The position numbers and the translations under genes were made by a program. From BM003 sp963699835 (lineage in GTDB: Bacteria; Pseudomonadota; Gammaproteobacteria; Steroidobacterales; BM003), in NCBI GenBank assembly GCA_963699835.1, contig CAVOVJ010000001.1, forward strand, positions 62,001-126,000: a stretch of DNA of 64,000 nucleotides, given 5' to 3'. A model generated the notes under the pieces. The model did not search any database, was not told the DNA's origin, and saw nothing but the letters and a program-made list of their open reading frames with translations. The stretch's first letter is position 1. Each line of letters begins with the position of its first letter. This document shows, piece after piece, positions 8,208 through 16,603 of the stretch.

Positions 8208-9665
8208 TCAGCCACTATCTGCCGCTACGTTTTCGCTGGGTGCCGGGTACCTGAAGCGGTACAGAATCTCCGCCCTGACCGGGACGGGCGCGCCGCTACG
8301 CCACGCCGGCCGGAATCGGCTGGTCGCCACCGAGCGTTCTATGTCGCGGTTGTGCCGGGTCCAGTATCGCGGGTTGTTTTCGATAACGTCGATGTCCTCG
8401 GCGCGCCCTTGCGCGGTTACCGTGAACTCGACCCGGGCCCATCCCGGTAATAGTGGACCGCTGTCGCTGAATTGTCCCCGCGCCTGCGGTTTCTGAAAAC
8501 CGGCGGGAAGATAAAGCAGGCGCACAGGGTTTTCGAAAGCGTCAGGGACTTCGCTGGCGGGGAGTTCCTTTGTAAGCAACGACCATGCCCGCTGATAATA
8601 TTTTCGGGAGCGCTTCGGGCCGTGGTCGTAGATGGCATGCCAGTCGCCGAGGTCGATCAGAATGGTCGCCAGCATAGTATCGTCTGCCCCAAACTCGGCT
8701 TTTTCGGTAATTTCCAGCGCTCGTTCCAGCATCTGACGACCGCGATAATACGGCCCGTGAAAGCCGATCCTGTCGCCGTAGCGCTTCCAATGCACTGTGC
8801 CGTACAGATAGCTGATTGCAAGACCGCGGAGAGGTTCCACCAGCGCCAGCGAATCTTTACCCTCGTTATCTTCGAGCAGGCGCACCGCACGTTTGTACAG
8901 TTCGCGCATGCCCGGATGGTGACAGCGGCGCGGCTCGCTGATTCCCGGACTGAAACTGCTTGCGATTAGGCAGGCAAGGCCGGCGCGCTGCTCCGGTGGC
9001 AGCGCCGCATGCAGTTCCCGCTGCCAGTCGGCCATGTCGATCAGAGCGTCGACCTGCAACTGGTGCTGGTCGACATCCGGATGCCGGCGCAGCCGGTGTG
9101 AGAGCAGTTGCGCGCTGTCCGCAGCCATTAGGTCGCCGGTCGCGGCGTGCGCTTCTGCTTCAGCCTCGAGCCATAGTCCCTGGCAGGCTTCGGTGAGACC
9201 GTTGGCGCGCCGAAATATGGCGCGCGCGCGTTGCAGAGTATCGATTGCCCGACCGTGGGCGCCATTATCCATGTCAAGCCGGGCCTGGGCGGTCAGAACC
9301 GGAATGAGGTCGAGCGAAAATCCGTCGCCCCGCTTTTCGATGAGTTCGCGCGCGGCGCGCAGATTGGCGGCCGCCGATACGGCTTCGCCGTCGATAAAGT
9401 CTGCCTGCGCGATCGAGAAGTAGACCTGCGAGCGATGCAACGGATCGAGGGCGTCGTCCGCGACCGAACGCATTGCCTCTGTCGGCGTCAGCGGGTCGAT
9501 CAACCAGCCCGGGTCAAGCATTTGTCGCAATCGGCGTTCGCAAAGCAACTGGTAGTCATTGCTGACCTCGTCAAGCGGCCACCAAAGCGGAACCAGCGAG
9601 CGCTCGGACGCCGCAACTCTCGTCGCAAGCAGAAGACAGATGATGCACGCGGTGATCCGAGCCAT
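8208..9665 (-). CDS. Helical-repeat protein with TonB-type C-terminal domain (paralogue 3)
   Basis: 485 residues from ATG 9665 with a clean Sec signal (MARITACIICLLLATRVAASE). It is the most divergent of the three and the first gene of the operon. The helical middle contains the shared LYKRAVRLLEDNEGKDSLAL block preceded by the Cys-containing CLIASSFSPGISEPRRCHHP. The end (WARVEFTVTAQGRAEDIDVIE...VATSRFRPAWRSGAPV) is the TonB-like domain. As in its paralogues the distance between the Cys pair and the repeat block is kept, hinting at a disulfide. Upstream lies a 157-base AT-rich spacer (9666-9822) that could hold the operon promoter. Confidence 0.78.
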   Translation of the reverse strand: MARITACIICLLLATRVAASERSLVPLWWPLDEVSNDYQLLCERRLRQMLDPGWLIDPLTPTEAMRSVADDALDPLHRSQVYFSIAQADFIDGEAVSAAANLRAARELIEKRGDGFSLDLIPVLTAQARLDMDNGAHGRAIDTLQRARAIFRRANGLTEACQGLWLEAEAEAHAATGDLMAADSAQLLSHRLRRHPDVDQHQLQVDALIDMADWQRELHAALPPEQRAGLACLIASSFSPGISEPRRCHHPGMRELYKRAVRLLEDNEGKDSLALVEPLRGLAISYLYGTVHWKRYGDRIGFHGPYYRGRQMLERALEITEKAEFGADDTMLATILIDLGDWHAIYDHGPKRSRKYYQRAWSLLTKELPASEVPDAFENPVRLLYLPAGFQKPQARGQFSDSGPLLPGWARVEFTVTAQGRAEDIDVIENNPRYWTRHNRDIERSVATSRFRPAWRSGAPVPVRAEILYRFRYPAPSENVAADSG

Positions 9666-9822
9666 GGTCAGGGGGTGCCGCTTGGGTAGGTTTCTGAGTT
9701 TCGTCTGCCTTTCATGATAGACACGGGACAGGTCGACTTGTTCGGCTCGATCCCGGTTTGTGCCAGCAGTTTCTCCTTCCTGACGTATAAATGACTTTAA
9801 TAAAAATAAATAGATTATTGTT

Positions 9823-10812
9823 TTAAATAACTAATACAGCAGCCCCGCTAAGTTTCCCGGCGCGCAGGTCGGCAAGGGCCATGTTTGCCTGGTCAAGCGC
9901 ATAAGGAGTGACGGTAGTGCGTACCGGCACGCGTGGCGCGAGCTCAAAAAAGTCGCGGCCATCGCGCCGCGTCAGGTTGGCCACTGAGCGGACGCTGCGT
10001 TCGTGCCACAACAGCTCATAAGGGAAGGCGGGTATGTCGCTCATGTGGATGCCACCGCAAACGACGGTTCCGCCTTTGCGGAGGCGCGACAAAGCGGCCG
10101 GGACGAGTTCCCCGGCCGGCGCAAAAATCAACGCTGCGTCGAGTTCGACGGGGGGCGTTTGCCCCGAGTTGCCGGCCCACTCGGCTCCGAGTGACATAGC
10201 AAACGCCTGCGCGACCTGATCGCCGGGTCGGGTGAACGCGAAGACCCGCTTGCCTTTGTAGCGGGCGATCTGGGCGACTATATGTGCGGCAGCGCCAAAT
10301 CCGTAGATGCCGAGTGTGTCGCAGGGTCCCGCCAGGCGCAGGGTGCGAAAACCGATCAGGCCGGCGCACAGCAACGGTGCAGCCTCGATGTCGCTGTAGC
10401 AGTCCGGAATCGGGAAGCACGAGCTGGCGTCGGCAACGGTATATTCGGCGTATCCGCCATCAATCTGATAACCGGTGAAACGCGCTGCCTCACACAGGTT
10501 TTCGCGTTCCTCTTCGCAGAATCTACAGTGCCGGCAGCATTGCCCAAGCCACCCCACTCCGACTCGTGCGCCGGTCGCAAGTTCGTCGACCGCCTCGCCG
10601 GTCTTTTCAATGACTCCGACAATCTCGTGGCCGGGCACGAGCGGTAGTTTGGGTTCATCGAGTTCGTTGTCGACAATATGCAGATCGGTGCGGCACACCC
10701 CACAGGCCTTTACCCGAAGCAGGACCTGTTGCGCGCCCGGTTGCGGGATCGGCACGGATTTGTGCACCAGGGGTTCACCGGGTCGCTCCAGAACCATCGC
10801 TTTCATGTTCAT
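9823..10812 (-). CDS. Zinc-dependent alcohol dehydrogenase
   Basis: 329 residues of the medium-chain dehydrogenase superfamily. ATG 10812 is preferred to ATG 10839 because AGGA lies six bases before it. The catalytic zinc site is visible (CGVCRTDLH near residue 40 and GHEIVGVIE near 65), followed by the four-cysteine structural zinc lobe (CCRHCRFCEEERENLC) and the nucleotide-binding turn GIYGFGAAAH. It would oxidise an alcohol or reduce an aldehyde with NAD(P). The gene follows an enoyl-CoA hydratase by 33 bases and both diverge from paaX, so it may be part of the aromatic regulon, perhaps handling a side-product aldehyde or arylethanol. Substrate cannot be deduced. Confidence 0.85.
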   Translation of the reverse strand: MNMKAMVLERPGEPLVHKSVPIPQPGAQQVLLRVKACGVCRTDLHIVDNELDEPKLPLVPGHEIVGVIEKTGEAVDELATGARVGVGWLGQCCRHCRFCEEERENLCEAARFTGYQIDGGYAEYTVADASSCFPIPDCYSDIEAAPLLCAGLIGFRTLRLAGPCDTLGIYGFGAAAHIVAQIARYKGKRVFAFTRPGDQVAQAFAMSLGAEWAGNSGQTPPVELDAALIFAPAGELVPAALSRLRKGGTVVCGGIHMSDIPAFPYELLWHERSVRSVANLTRRDGRDFFELAPRVPVRTTVTPYALDQANMALADLRAGKLSGAAVLVI

Positions 10813-10845
10813 ACCGGATCCTGTTTCTGGGTCAGTCATGCTGTT

Positions 10846-11661
10846 CTATATCGGGCAGTCCCGATCGAACTCCGCGGTCGTCTTTTTGCGCACCGCATCG
10901 AGTCCGGCGCGAATGTCCTCGAAACGAAAACCCATGAACTCGAGCGCCAGGGACGTATCGAACGTCGGCCCGGCCACGCGCAGCCAGTTGTTGAGCGCGT
11001 ACTTGGTGAACCGAAGGGCGCTCGGACTTCCCTGCGCGAGTTTTCGCGCTATGCGCCGTGCTTCCTCGAGCAGGCGCTCTGCCGGGACACACTGCGAAAT
11101 AAGCCCGATACGTTCGGCTTCTTCGCCGCTCAATGGCTCGTTGGTGAGAAGATAGTATTTGGCTTTGGCCATGCCGCACAGCAGTGGCCAGATTATGGCG
11201 GAGTGGTCACCCGCGGCGACTCCCAGGCGGGTGTGACCATCGAGTATTTTTGCATCCGGTGCGGCGATACTGATATCGGCAAGCAACGCTACGGCGAGTC
11301 CTGCGCCCACGGCATGTCCGTGGATCGCCGAAACCACGGGTTTGCTGCAGTTGACCAGGTTGTAAACGAGGTCTCTGGCTTCTTTCCAGACCCGTTGCAG
11401 GGCATGGTCGTCGTCGATCATCTCCTGGATCAGCGTGAAGTCGCCGCCCGACGAGAAACTGTTACCCTCACCGCGAACGACGACGCTGGCGACATCCCGG
11501 TCGGCATCGACCCGGCGCCAGACCAGGGCCAGGTCGCGATGCATTTCGGCGTCGGCGGCGTTCAGCCGCTCACCGGAGCCGAGAATGATCTCCAGGACAC
11601 GCTCGCTGGGCGACGCAAATCGCAGGCTGGAGAATTTCGACGTATAAGCGGCAATGTCCAT
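10846..11661 (-). CDS. Enoyl-CoA hydratase/isomerase family protein
   Basis: 271 residues of the crotonase fold. ATG 11661 has AGGA about seven bases upstream. The oxyanion-hole segments are present (FSSGGDFTLI near residue 70 and HGHAVGAGLAVALL near 115), followed by ILDGHTRLGVAAGDHSAI. It is divergent from paaX with only 53 bases between the two starts, an arrangement that allows control by PaaX. In other bacteria the paa set includes a hydratase PaaF; this protein could fill that role because no other hydratase besides paaG is in the cluster, but the sequence is not a close match to PaaF by eye. Called at family level only. Confidence 0.82.
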   Translation of the reverse strand: MDIAAYTSKFSSLRFASPSERVLEIILGSGERLNAADAEMHRDLALVWRRVDADRDVASVVVRGEGNSFSSGGDFTLIQEMIDDDHALQRVWKEARDLVYNLVNCSKPVVSAIHGHAVGAGLAVALLADISIAAPDAKILDGHTRLGVAAGDHSAIIWPLLCGMAKAKYYLLTNEPLSGEEAERIGLISQCVPAERLLEEARRIARKLAQGSPSALRFTKYALNNWLRVAGPTFDTSLALEFMGFRFEDIRAGLDAVRKKTTAEFDRDCPI

Positions 11662-11714
11662 CGGTTTATCCTGAGTAAGAGAATCGGAATGATCTATCGG
11701 GGATTCCCACGATT

Positions 11715-12686
11715 ATGACCAAGCCCAGCCGGCAATGCACCGCGCGGGTCAATACCGGGCGTTCGCGTTTCGCAAAGTTGACCGCGCAAAGCCTGAAGCA
11801 TTTTGCCGCACAACGTCCGCTGCGGGCAGGATCGCTGATCGTCACGGTGTTTGGAGACGTCGTAGCCGCGCGCGGCGGCGTTGTGTGGCTGGGTAGTCTG
11901 ATTCGAATGCTCGATCCGTTTGGACTTAATGAGCGTCTGGTGCGCACCGCTGTACATCGATTGGTGGCGGAGAACTGGCTCGAATCGGAGAAGATAGGAC
12001 GGCAAAGCTATTACCGATTCAGCGACGATGGCGCCGCGCGATTTGGCGTCGCGGCACGGAAAATTTATGGTCCTCCACAACCGAATTGGGACGGGAAGTG
12101 GAGCCTGGTGCTACTTTTGCGCGGACCGTCGGTCAGCCGCGATCGCCTGAAACGGGAATTGCGCTGGCTTGGTTACACGCCTATTGCCCCGGGGCTACTG
12201 GCCAGTCCGCGCCATGACAAGGATGCACTCGGCGCATTGCGGCGTGGTGAGAACGCTGCGTTGATGATTGACTGGATCGCAACGCCGGGTGAGCAAGTCA
12301 TGCCGGGGCGACTCCATGAACTGCTGCAGCAGGGCCTTCCACTGGCGGAGGTAGGTACGCGATACAACGATTTCGTCGAGCGCTTTTCTCCGTGGCTGGT
12401 GGCGCTCGCGAAATTGCGCGCACCCGATCCGCGGACGTCACTGCTGGCTCGTATCCTGCTGGTTCACGAGTACAGGCGTGCTGTGCTGCGGGACCCGCGG
12501 CTGCCCCGGGAGTTATGGCCGGACGGCTGGCCGGCGCAGCGGGCGTTCGACCTGAGTGGCGCAATCTACCACCGGCTTGTGCCATCTTCCGAGATCTGGA
12601 TCGATCGCCACCTCGAAGCGGCCGACGGCGGGCTTCCGTCGGCGGGGGCCGGTCTGGATACTCGTTTTGGCGGACCGCCAGGCTGA
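11715..12686 (+). CDS. paaX: PaaX-type repressor of phenylacetate catabolism
   Basis: 323 residues, the usual PaaX length. The N-terminal winged-helix (GVVWLGSLIRMLDPFGLNERLVRTAVHRLVAENWLESEKIGRQSYY) is characteristic, then the PaaX central and C-terminal domains (WSLVLLLRG, RYNDFVERFSP, LLVHEYRRAVLRDPRLPRELWP). Known PaaX proteins repress paa operons and are released by phenylacetyl-CoA. Here it heads the paaG-I-J-A-B-C-D-E run and diverges from the hydratase/dehydrogenase pair, so it can control both directions. The start has only a weak ribosome site (GGGA, far upstream), so translation may be low, as suits a repressor. Confidence 0.9.
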   Translation: MTKPSRQCTARVNTGRSRFAKLTAQSLKHFAAQRPLRAGSLIVTVFGDVVAARGGVVWLGSLIRMLDPFGLNERLVRTAVHRLVAENWLESEKIGRQSYYRFSDDGAARFGVAARKIYGPPQPNWDGKWSLVLLLRGPSVSRDRLKRELRWLGYTPIAPGLLASPRHDKDALGALRRGENAALMIDWIATPGEQVMPGRLHELLQQGLPLAEVGTRYNDFVERFSPWLVALAKLRAPDPRTSLLARILLVHEYRRAVLRDPRLPRELWPDGWPAQRAFDLSGAIYHRLVPSSEIWIDRHLEAADGGLPSAGAGLDTRFGGPPG

Positions 12687-12788
12687 TGGGCGACGCTCTG
12701 GAGCGTTTTTTTCTCGCACCGGCAATTCCGTTAAGCTTGCCCGTCTGATCGGGAACGAAACGGCGTAGGACCGGCACAGGGAGTGGGC

Positions 12789-13577
12789 ATGAGCTTTAGC
12801 ACGATAGTCTTTGATAGCAGCGATGGTGTCGCCACGATAAGGCTGAACCGGCCGGACAGCCTCAACAGCTTTACCGCCGAGATGCACGCGGAACTGCGCG
12901 CGGCAATGGATATCGTTGAAGCTGATGCATCGGTTCGCTGCCTCGTTATTACCGGCACCGGGAGGGGTTTCTGCGCCGGGCAGGACCTGAGTGAACGCGA
13001 CCCCGGGTCGGCCGGGAAGATGGACCTTGGGGCAAGCCTTGACGCTAACTACAACCCGCTGATCCGGCGCCTGAAAAGCCTGCCGCTGCCCGTGGTCGCC
13101 GTGGTCAACGGCGTTGCTGCGGGCGCTGGTGCGAGCCTCGCGCTGGCCTGTGATCTGGTTCTCGCAGCTCGGTCCGCCCGGTTTATCCAGGCGTTCTGCA
13201 AAATCGGCTTGATACCGGACGCCGGCGGGACCTGGGCGTTGCCGCGACTGGTCGGTCATGCGCGGGCGATGGGGCTTGCGCTGCTTGGCGATACCGTGAC
13301 AGCCGAGCAGGCGCAGGACTATGGATTGATCTGGCGTTGCGTCGACGACGATAAGTTGGCGGAGGAGGCTGCAATGCTGTGCAGGCACCTCGCGGTGCAG
13401 CCGACCGTGGGACTGGGGCTGATCAAGAAAGCCATTAATGCATCGCTCGCCAATGATCTCGATACTCAGCTCGACCTCGAGCGCGATCTTCAGCGCGAGG
13501 CAGGTTTTACTTTGGATTTCGACGAAGGTGTCGCGGCGTTTCAGCAAAAACGAGCGGCTGAATTCAAGGGTCGATGA
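12789..13577 (+). CDS. paaG: 2-(1,2-epoxy-1,2-dihydrophenyl)acetyl-CoA isomerase
   Basis: 262 residues. ATG 12789 is preferred to GTG 12783 because GGGAG is five bases upstream of it. It is a crotonase-family isomerase that converts the ring epoxide made by PaaABCE to the oxepin-CoA. Visible features: the oxyanion-hole motifs GFCAGQDLSERD (~residue 60) and NGVAAGAGASLALACD (~105), and the PaaG signature GLIPDAGGTWALPRLVG (~140) with the catalytic aspartate. Its stop overlaps the ATG of paaI (ATGA), so the two are coupled. Confidence 0.92.
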   Translation: MSFSTIVFDSSDGVATIRLNRPDSLNSFTAEMHAELRAAMDIVEADASVRCLVITGTGRGFCAGQDLSERDPGSAGKMDLGASLDANYNPLIRRLKSLPLPVVAVVNGVAAGAGASLALACDLVLAARSARFIQAFCKIGLIPDAGGTWALPRLVGHARAMGLALLGDTVTAEQAQDYGLIWRCVDDDKLAEEAAMLCRHLAVQPTVGLGLIKKAINASLANDLDTQLDLERDLQREAGFTLDFDEGVAAFQQKRAAEFKGR

Positions 13578-14024
13578 GTACCGAAACCGACGAGGAGCGA
13601 CTGGCGCGCGAGTGCAGTAAATCGTTGCACAGTCGCGACAATGCGGCACGGGTTCTCGGGATCAGGATTGTCGAAACGGGTCCGGGCCATTGTGAGCTGT
13701 CAATGAGCGTGACCGAGGCGATGCTCAATGGCCACGGCGTCTGCCATGGTGGTCTGCTGTTTGCACTCGCCGATACCGCGTTGGCCCATGCCAGCAACAG
13801 CCGCAACAAGCTGAGTGTTGCATCGATTTGCAGCATTGACTTCCTGCGGCCGGCGGCCGCGGGAGCGATCGTCACGGCCAGCGTCATGGAGCGATTTCAT
13901 GGCCGCCGCAAGGCCAGTTACGATGTCGAATTGCGTGACGACGACAACCCGCCTGATCGCATTGTTTCGCGGCGAAACGGTAAGCACGGATGCGGCCGTG
14001 ATCCGCGACGGAGAGACCCCATGA
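13574..14024 (+). CDS. paaI: PaaI thioesterase, interrupted by a one-base frameshift
   Basis: Hot-dog thioesterase that removes dead-end CoA esters in phenylacetate degradation. The first ~127 residues are standard (HGGLLFALADTALAHASN near residue 60, with the catalytic Asp). After YDVELRDDD the frame goes astray: the expected ending (RLIALFRGETVSTDAAV) is in the +1 frame and stops at 14024, overlapping paaJ's ATG (ATGA). Removing one C from CCC at 13948-13950 restores a 149-residue PaaI with that ending. As written, the frame instead reads through in-frame into paaJ and makes a false 550-residue fusion. The coupled overlaps at both ends support the corrected gene, so an assembly indel is the simplest explanation. 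Confidence 0.85.
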
Positions 14025-15226
14025 CTGATGCGTTTGTATGCGATGCGATCCGCACCCCGATCGGCCGCTACGGTGGTGCACTGGCGCAGGTGCGGGCGGA
14101 TGATCTCGCCGCGAGACCAATTGCGGCATTGCTGGAACGCAATACCGGTCTCGATGCCAGCCGGATCGACGACCTGATCTACGGCTGCGCCAACCAGGCC
14201 GGCGAGGATAATCGCAACGTTGCACGGATGGCCGGACTGCTTGCAGGTTTGCCGGTGGAGGTTGCTGGCGTAACGCTAAATCGCCTGTGCGGATCGGGTA
14301 TGGATGCCGTTGCAATGGCGGCGCGCGCCATTCGTTGTGGTGAGGCCGAACTGGTCGTTGCCGGTGGCGTCGAGTCGATGTCGCGGGCACCGCTGGTTAT
14401 GCCGAAAGCCGATGCAGCATTCAGCCGTCGCGCGGAAATTTATGACACGACGATCGGCTGGCGCTTCGTCAACGAGCTGCTGAGGAAGCAATATGGCATC
14501 GACTCGATGCCGGAAACCGCTGAGAATGTTGCGGCGGAGTTTCGTGTGGGGCGCGAAGATCAGGACGCTTTTGCCTGGCGGAGCCAGCAGAAAACGAAGC
14601 GGGCGATGGAGTCCGGTCGTCTCGGCCGCGAGATTGTGGCGGTGAGCCTGGCGCAACGAAAAGGCGATCCAGTCGTCGTTGCCGTCGATGAACACCCACG
14701 TCCATCGACCACGCTGGAGCAGCTCGCGCGGCTCGGTACCCCGTTTCGTGAAAACGGCACGGTCACGGCGGGCAATGCATCGGGGGTCAATGATGGAGCC
14801 TGTGCGTTGCTGGTCGCCTCTGAGGCGGCGGCGGCGGTTCATGGGCTGGAGCCCATGGCCCGCATCGTCGCAACGACGGTTGCCGGAGTCAGTCCGCGGA
14901 TCATGGGGATCGGTCCGATACCCGCGGTCAACAAGTTGCTGGTACACACCGGGTTGCGGCTCGAGGACGTCGGGATCATCGAGCTCAATGAGGCGTTTGC
15001 CGCGCAGAGCCTCGCGGTGCTGCGCGGGCTGGGCATTGCCGACGACGCCGAGCACGTCAACCCGAACGGTGGCGCGATCGCACTCGGTCATCCCCTGGGG
15101 ATGAGCGGTGCCCGGCTGGTTGCGACCGCGGTCCATGAGTTTGCGGATCGCGACGCGCGTTTCGCCCTCTGCACAATGTGCATCGGGGTCGGGCAGGGTA
15201 TCGCAATGCTGCTCGAGCGGGTTTGA
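14021..15226 (+). CDS. paaJ: 3-oxoadipyl-CoA / 3-oxo-5,6-didehydrosuberyl-CoA thiolase
   Basis: 401 residues, the standard length of PcaF/PaaJ thiolases. The acyl-accepting cysteine is Cys90 in NRLCGSGMDAVAMAARAI; NEAFAAQS and GGAIALGHPLGMSGARL carry the catalytic histidine, and CTMCIGVGQGIAM holds the second cysteine. It catalyses the thiolytic steps that end phenylacetate degradation in acetyl-CoA and succinyl-CoA. The start ATG 14021 overlaps the corrected paaI stop by four bases. The symbol could equally be pcaF; the surrounding paa genes favour paaJ. Confidence 0.92.
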   Translation: MTDAFVCDAIRTPIGRYGGALAQVRADDLAARPIAALLERNTGLDASRIDDLIYGCANQAGEDNRNVARMAGLLAGLPVEVAGVTLNRLCGSGMDAVAMAARAIRCGEAELVVAGGVESMSRAPLVMPKADAAFSRRAEIYDTTIGWRFVNELLRKQYGIDSMPETAENVAAEFRVGREDQDAFAWRSQQKTKRAMESGRLGREIVAVSLAQRKGDPVVVAVDEHPRPSTTLEQLARLGTPFRENGTVTAGNASGVNDGACALLVASEAAAAVHGLEPMARIVATTVAGVSPRIMGIGPIPAVNKLLVHTGLRLEDVGIIELNEAFAAQSLAVLRGLGIADDAEHVNPNGGAIALGHPLGMSGARLVATAVHEFADRDARFALCTMCIGVGQGIAMLLERV

Positions 15227-15245
15227 TAAAGCATTACGAGATTGG

Positions 15246-15258
15246 CTGAGAATCTCAG
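15246..15258. promoter_or_regulatory. Perfect inverted repeat before paaA
   Basis: CTGAGA-A-TCTCAG is a 13-base inverted repeat within the 76-base gap between paaJ and paaA; an overlapping pair GAGATT/AATCTC (15238-15243 and 15251-15256) extends the symmetry. This is the only sizeable gap in the paa run. It may be an operator (PaaX is the obvious candidate) or a small processing hairpin. Its match to the known enterobacterial PaaX site is not obvious. Confidence 0.4.
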
Positions 15259-15302
15259 GAATCTGTATCATGTTCGCTGTTTCGTAACACGGAATCTTCG
15301 CC

Positions 15303-16304
15303 ATGTATACGCAGGGATTGGACCAGCAGGGTAACCGCGACGACAAGCAGGCCTCGGCGCGCGATTCTGAGCGCGAGGCGAGATTTCAGGAGCGTATCGA
15401 CGGCGAAGAGAAAATCGAACCGCGCGACTGGATGCCGGAGGCTTATCGCAAGACGCTGGTCCGACAGATCTCGCAGCATGCGCACTCGGAGATCGTCGGT
15501 ATGCTGCCCGAGGGCAACTGGATCAGCCGCGCACCCACACTGAAACGCAAGCTGATCCTGATGGCCAAGGTCCAGGACGAGGCGGGTCACGGCTTGTATC
15601 TTTACAGCGCGGCGGAAACGCTGGGCGCCTCGCGCGCGGACATGATCGAGCAGCTGCTCGATGGCCGCGCCAAATATTCGAGTATCTTCAACTACCCGAC
15701 GTTGACCTGGGCTGACGTGGGTGCGATCGGCTGGCTCGTCGATGGCGCTGCAATCATGAACCAGATTCCGTTGTGCCGCTGCTCGTACGGCCCGTATGCG
15801 CGGGCAATGGTGCGGGTCTGCAGGGAAGAGAGTTTTCATCAGCGCCAGGGCTATGAACTGATGCTCGCGCTGTGCCGCGGCAGTGATGCGCAAAAACGCA
15901 TGGCCCAGGATGCGCTGGATCGCTGGTGGTGGCCGTCACTGATGATGTTCGGGCCCTCGGACAACGAATCGCGCCACACCGCGCAGTCGATGGCGTGGAA
16001 GATCAAACGTTTTAGCAACGACGAACTGCGGCAGAAGTTCGTCGACACGACAGTGCCGCAGGCCGAGTATCTCGGCCTCACCGTCCCGGATCCGGATCTC
16101 GAGTTTGACGAGGCAACCGGCCATTATCGTTTCGGCGCAATCGACTGGGAAGAGTTCTTCGCTGTGCTAAAGGGTAATGGGCCGTGTAACCGCGAACGCC
16201 TCGAGGCGCGCCGGAACGCGCACGAAGACGGGCGCTGGGTGCGCGAGGCTGCGCGCGCTTACGCTCACAAAAAAAGCGAGAGGGCCGCGGCGGCGGCCGC
16301 CTGA
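15303..16304 (+). CDS. paaA: Phenylacetyl-CoA 1,2-epoxidase, catalytic subunit
   Basis: 333 residues. PaaA is the di-iron oxygenase subunit that epoxidises the aromatic ring of phenylacetyl-CoA with O2. The iron-ligand helices are visible: EAYRKTLVRQISQHAHSEIVGMLPEGNW, KVQDEAGHGLYLYSAAETLG (E..H) and CREESFHQRQGYELM (E..H). The C-terminus ends in an Ala-rich tail (ERAAAAAA) following PaaA's conserved core. It starts the paaABCDE block, which is packed with overlaps and short spacers, and follows paaJ by 76 bases. Confidence 0.95.
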   Translation: MYTQGLDQQGNRDDKQASARDSEREARFQERIDGEEKIEPRDWMPEAYRKTLVRQISQHAHSEIVGMLPEGNWISRAPTLKRKLILMAKVQDEAGHGLYLYSAAETLGASRADMIEQLLDGRAKYSSIFNYPTLTWADVGAIGWLVDGAAIMNQIPLCRCSYGPYARAMVRVCREESFHQRQGYELMLALCRGSDAQKRMAQDALDRWWWPSLMMFGPSDNESRHTAQSMAWKIKRFSNDELRQKFVDTTVPQAEYLGLTVPDPDLEFDEATGHYRFGAIDWEEFFAVLKGNGPCNRERLEARRNAHEDGRWVREAARAYAHKKSERAAAAAA

Positions 16305-16315
16305 GGAGGCACGCG

Positions 16316-16603
16316 ATGACAGAGCAGGACTGGCCGCTTTGGGAAGTGTTTATTCGTTCGCGTACCGGGTTGAGCCACAAGCATGTCGGCAGCCTGCATG
16401 CTGCAGATACGCAGATGGCATTGCAGAACGCTCGGGATTTGTATACCCGGCGCCAGGAGGGCGTCAGTATCTGGGTCGTGCCGTCAGCGGCGATCCATGC
16501 CTCTGACCCGGCCGAGCGTGATGCATATTTCGATCCAGCGGACGACAAAATATATCGCCATCCGACTTTTTATGAGATACCTGACGAGGTCGAGGTGTTG
16601 TGA
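16316..16603 (+). CDS. paaB: Phenylacetyl-CoA epoxidase subunit PaaB
   Basis: 95 residues, typical PaaB size. Begins WPLWEVFIRSRTGLSHKHVGSLHAADTQMALQNARDLYTRR and ends YFDPADDKIYRHPTFYEIPDE, both hallmarks of the family. PaaB bridges the PaaAC heterodimers in the epoxidase complex. The start follows GGAGGC by about seven bases, and the stop overlaps the GTG start of paaC (GTGA). Confidence 0.95.
   Translation: MTEQDWPLWEVFIRSRTGLSHKHVGSLHAADTQMALQNARDLYTRRQEGVSIWVVPSAAIHASDPAERDAYFDPADDKIYRHPTFYEIPDEVEVL

Noticed and set aside
13574..15226. A genuine PaaI-PaaJ fusion protein
   Set aside because: The PaaI ending and an ATGA overlap reappear in the neighbouring frame after removal of one C, so an indel is more likely.
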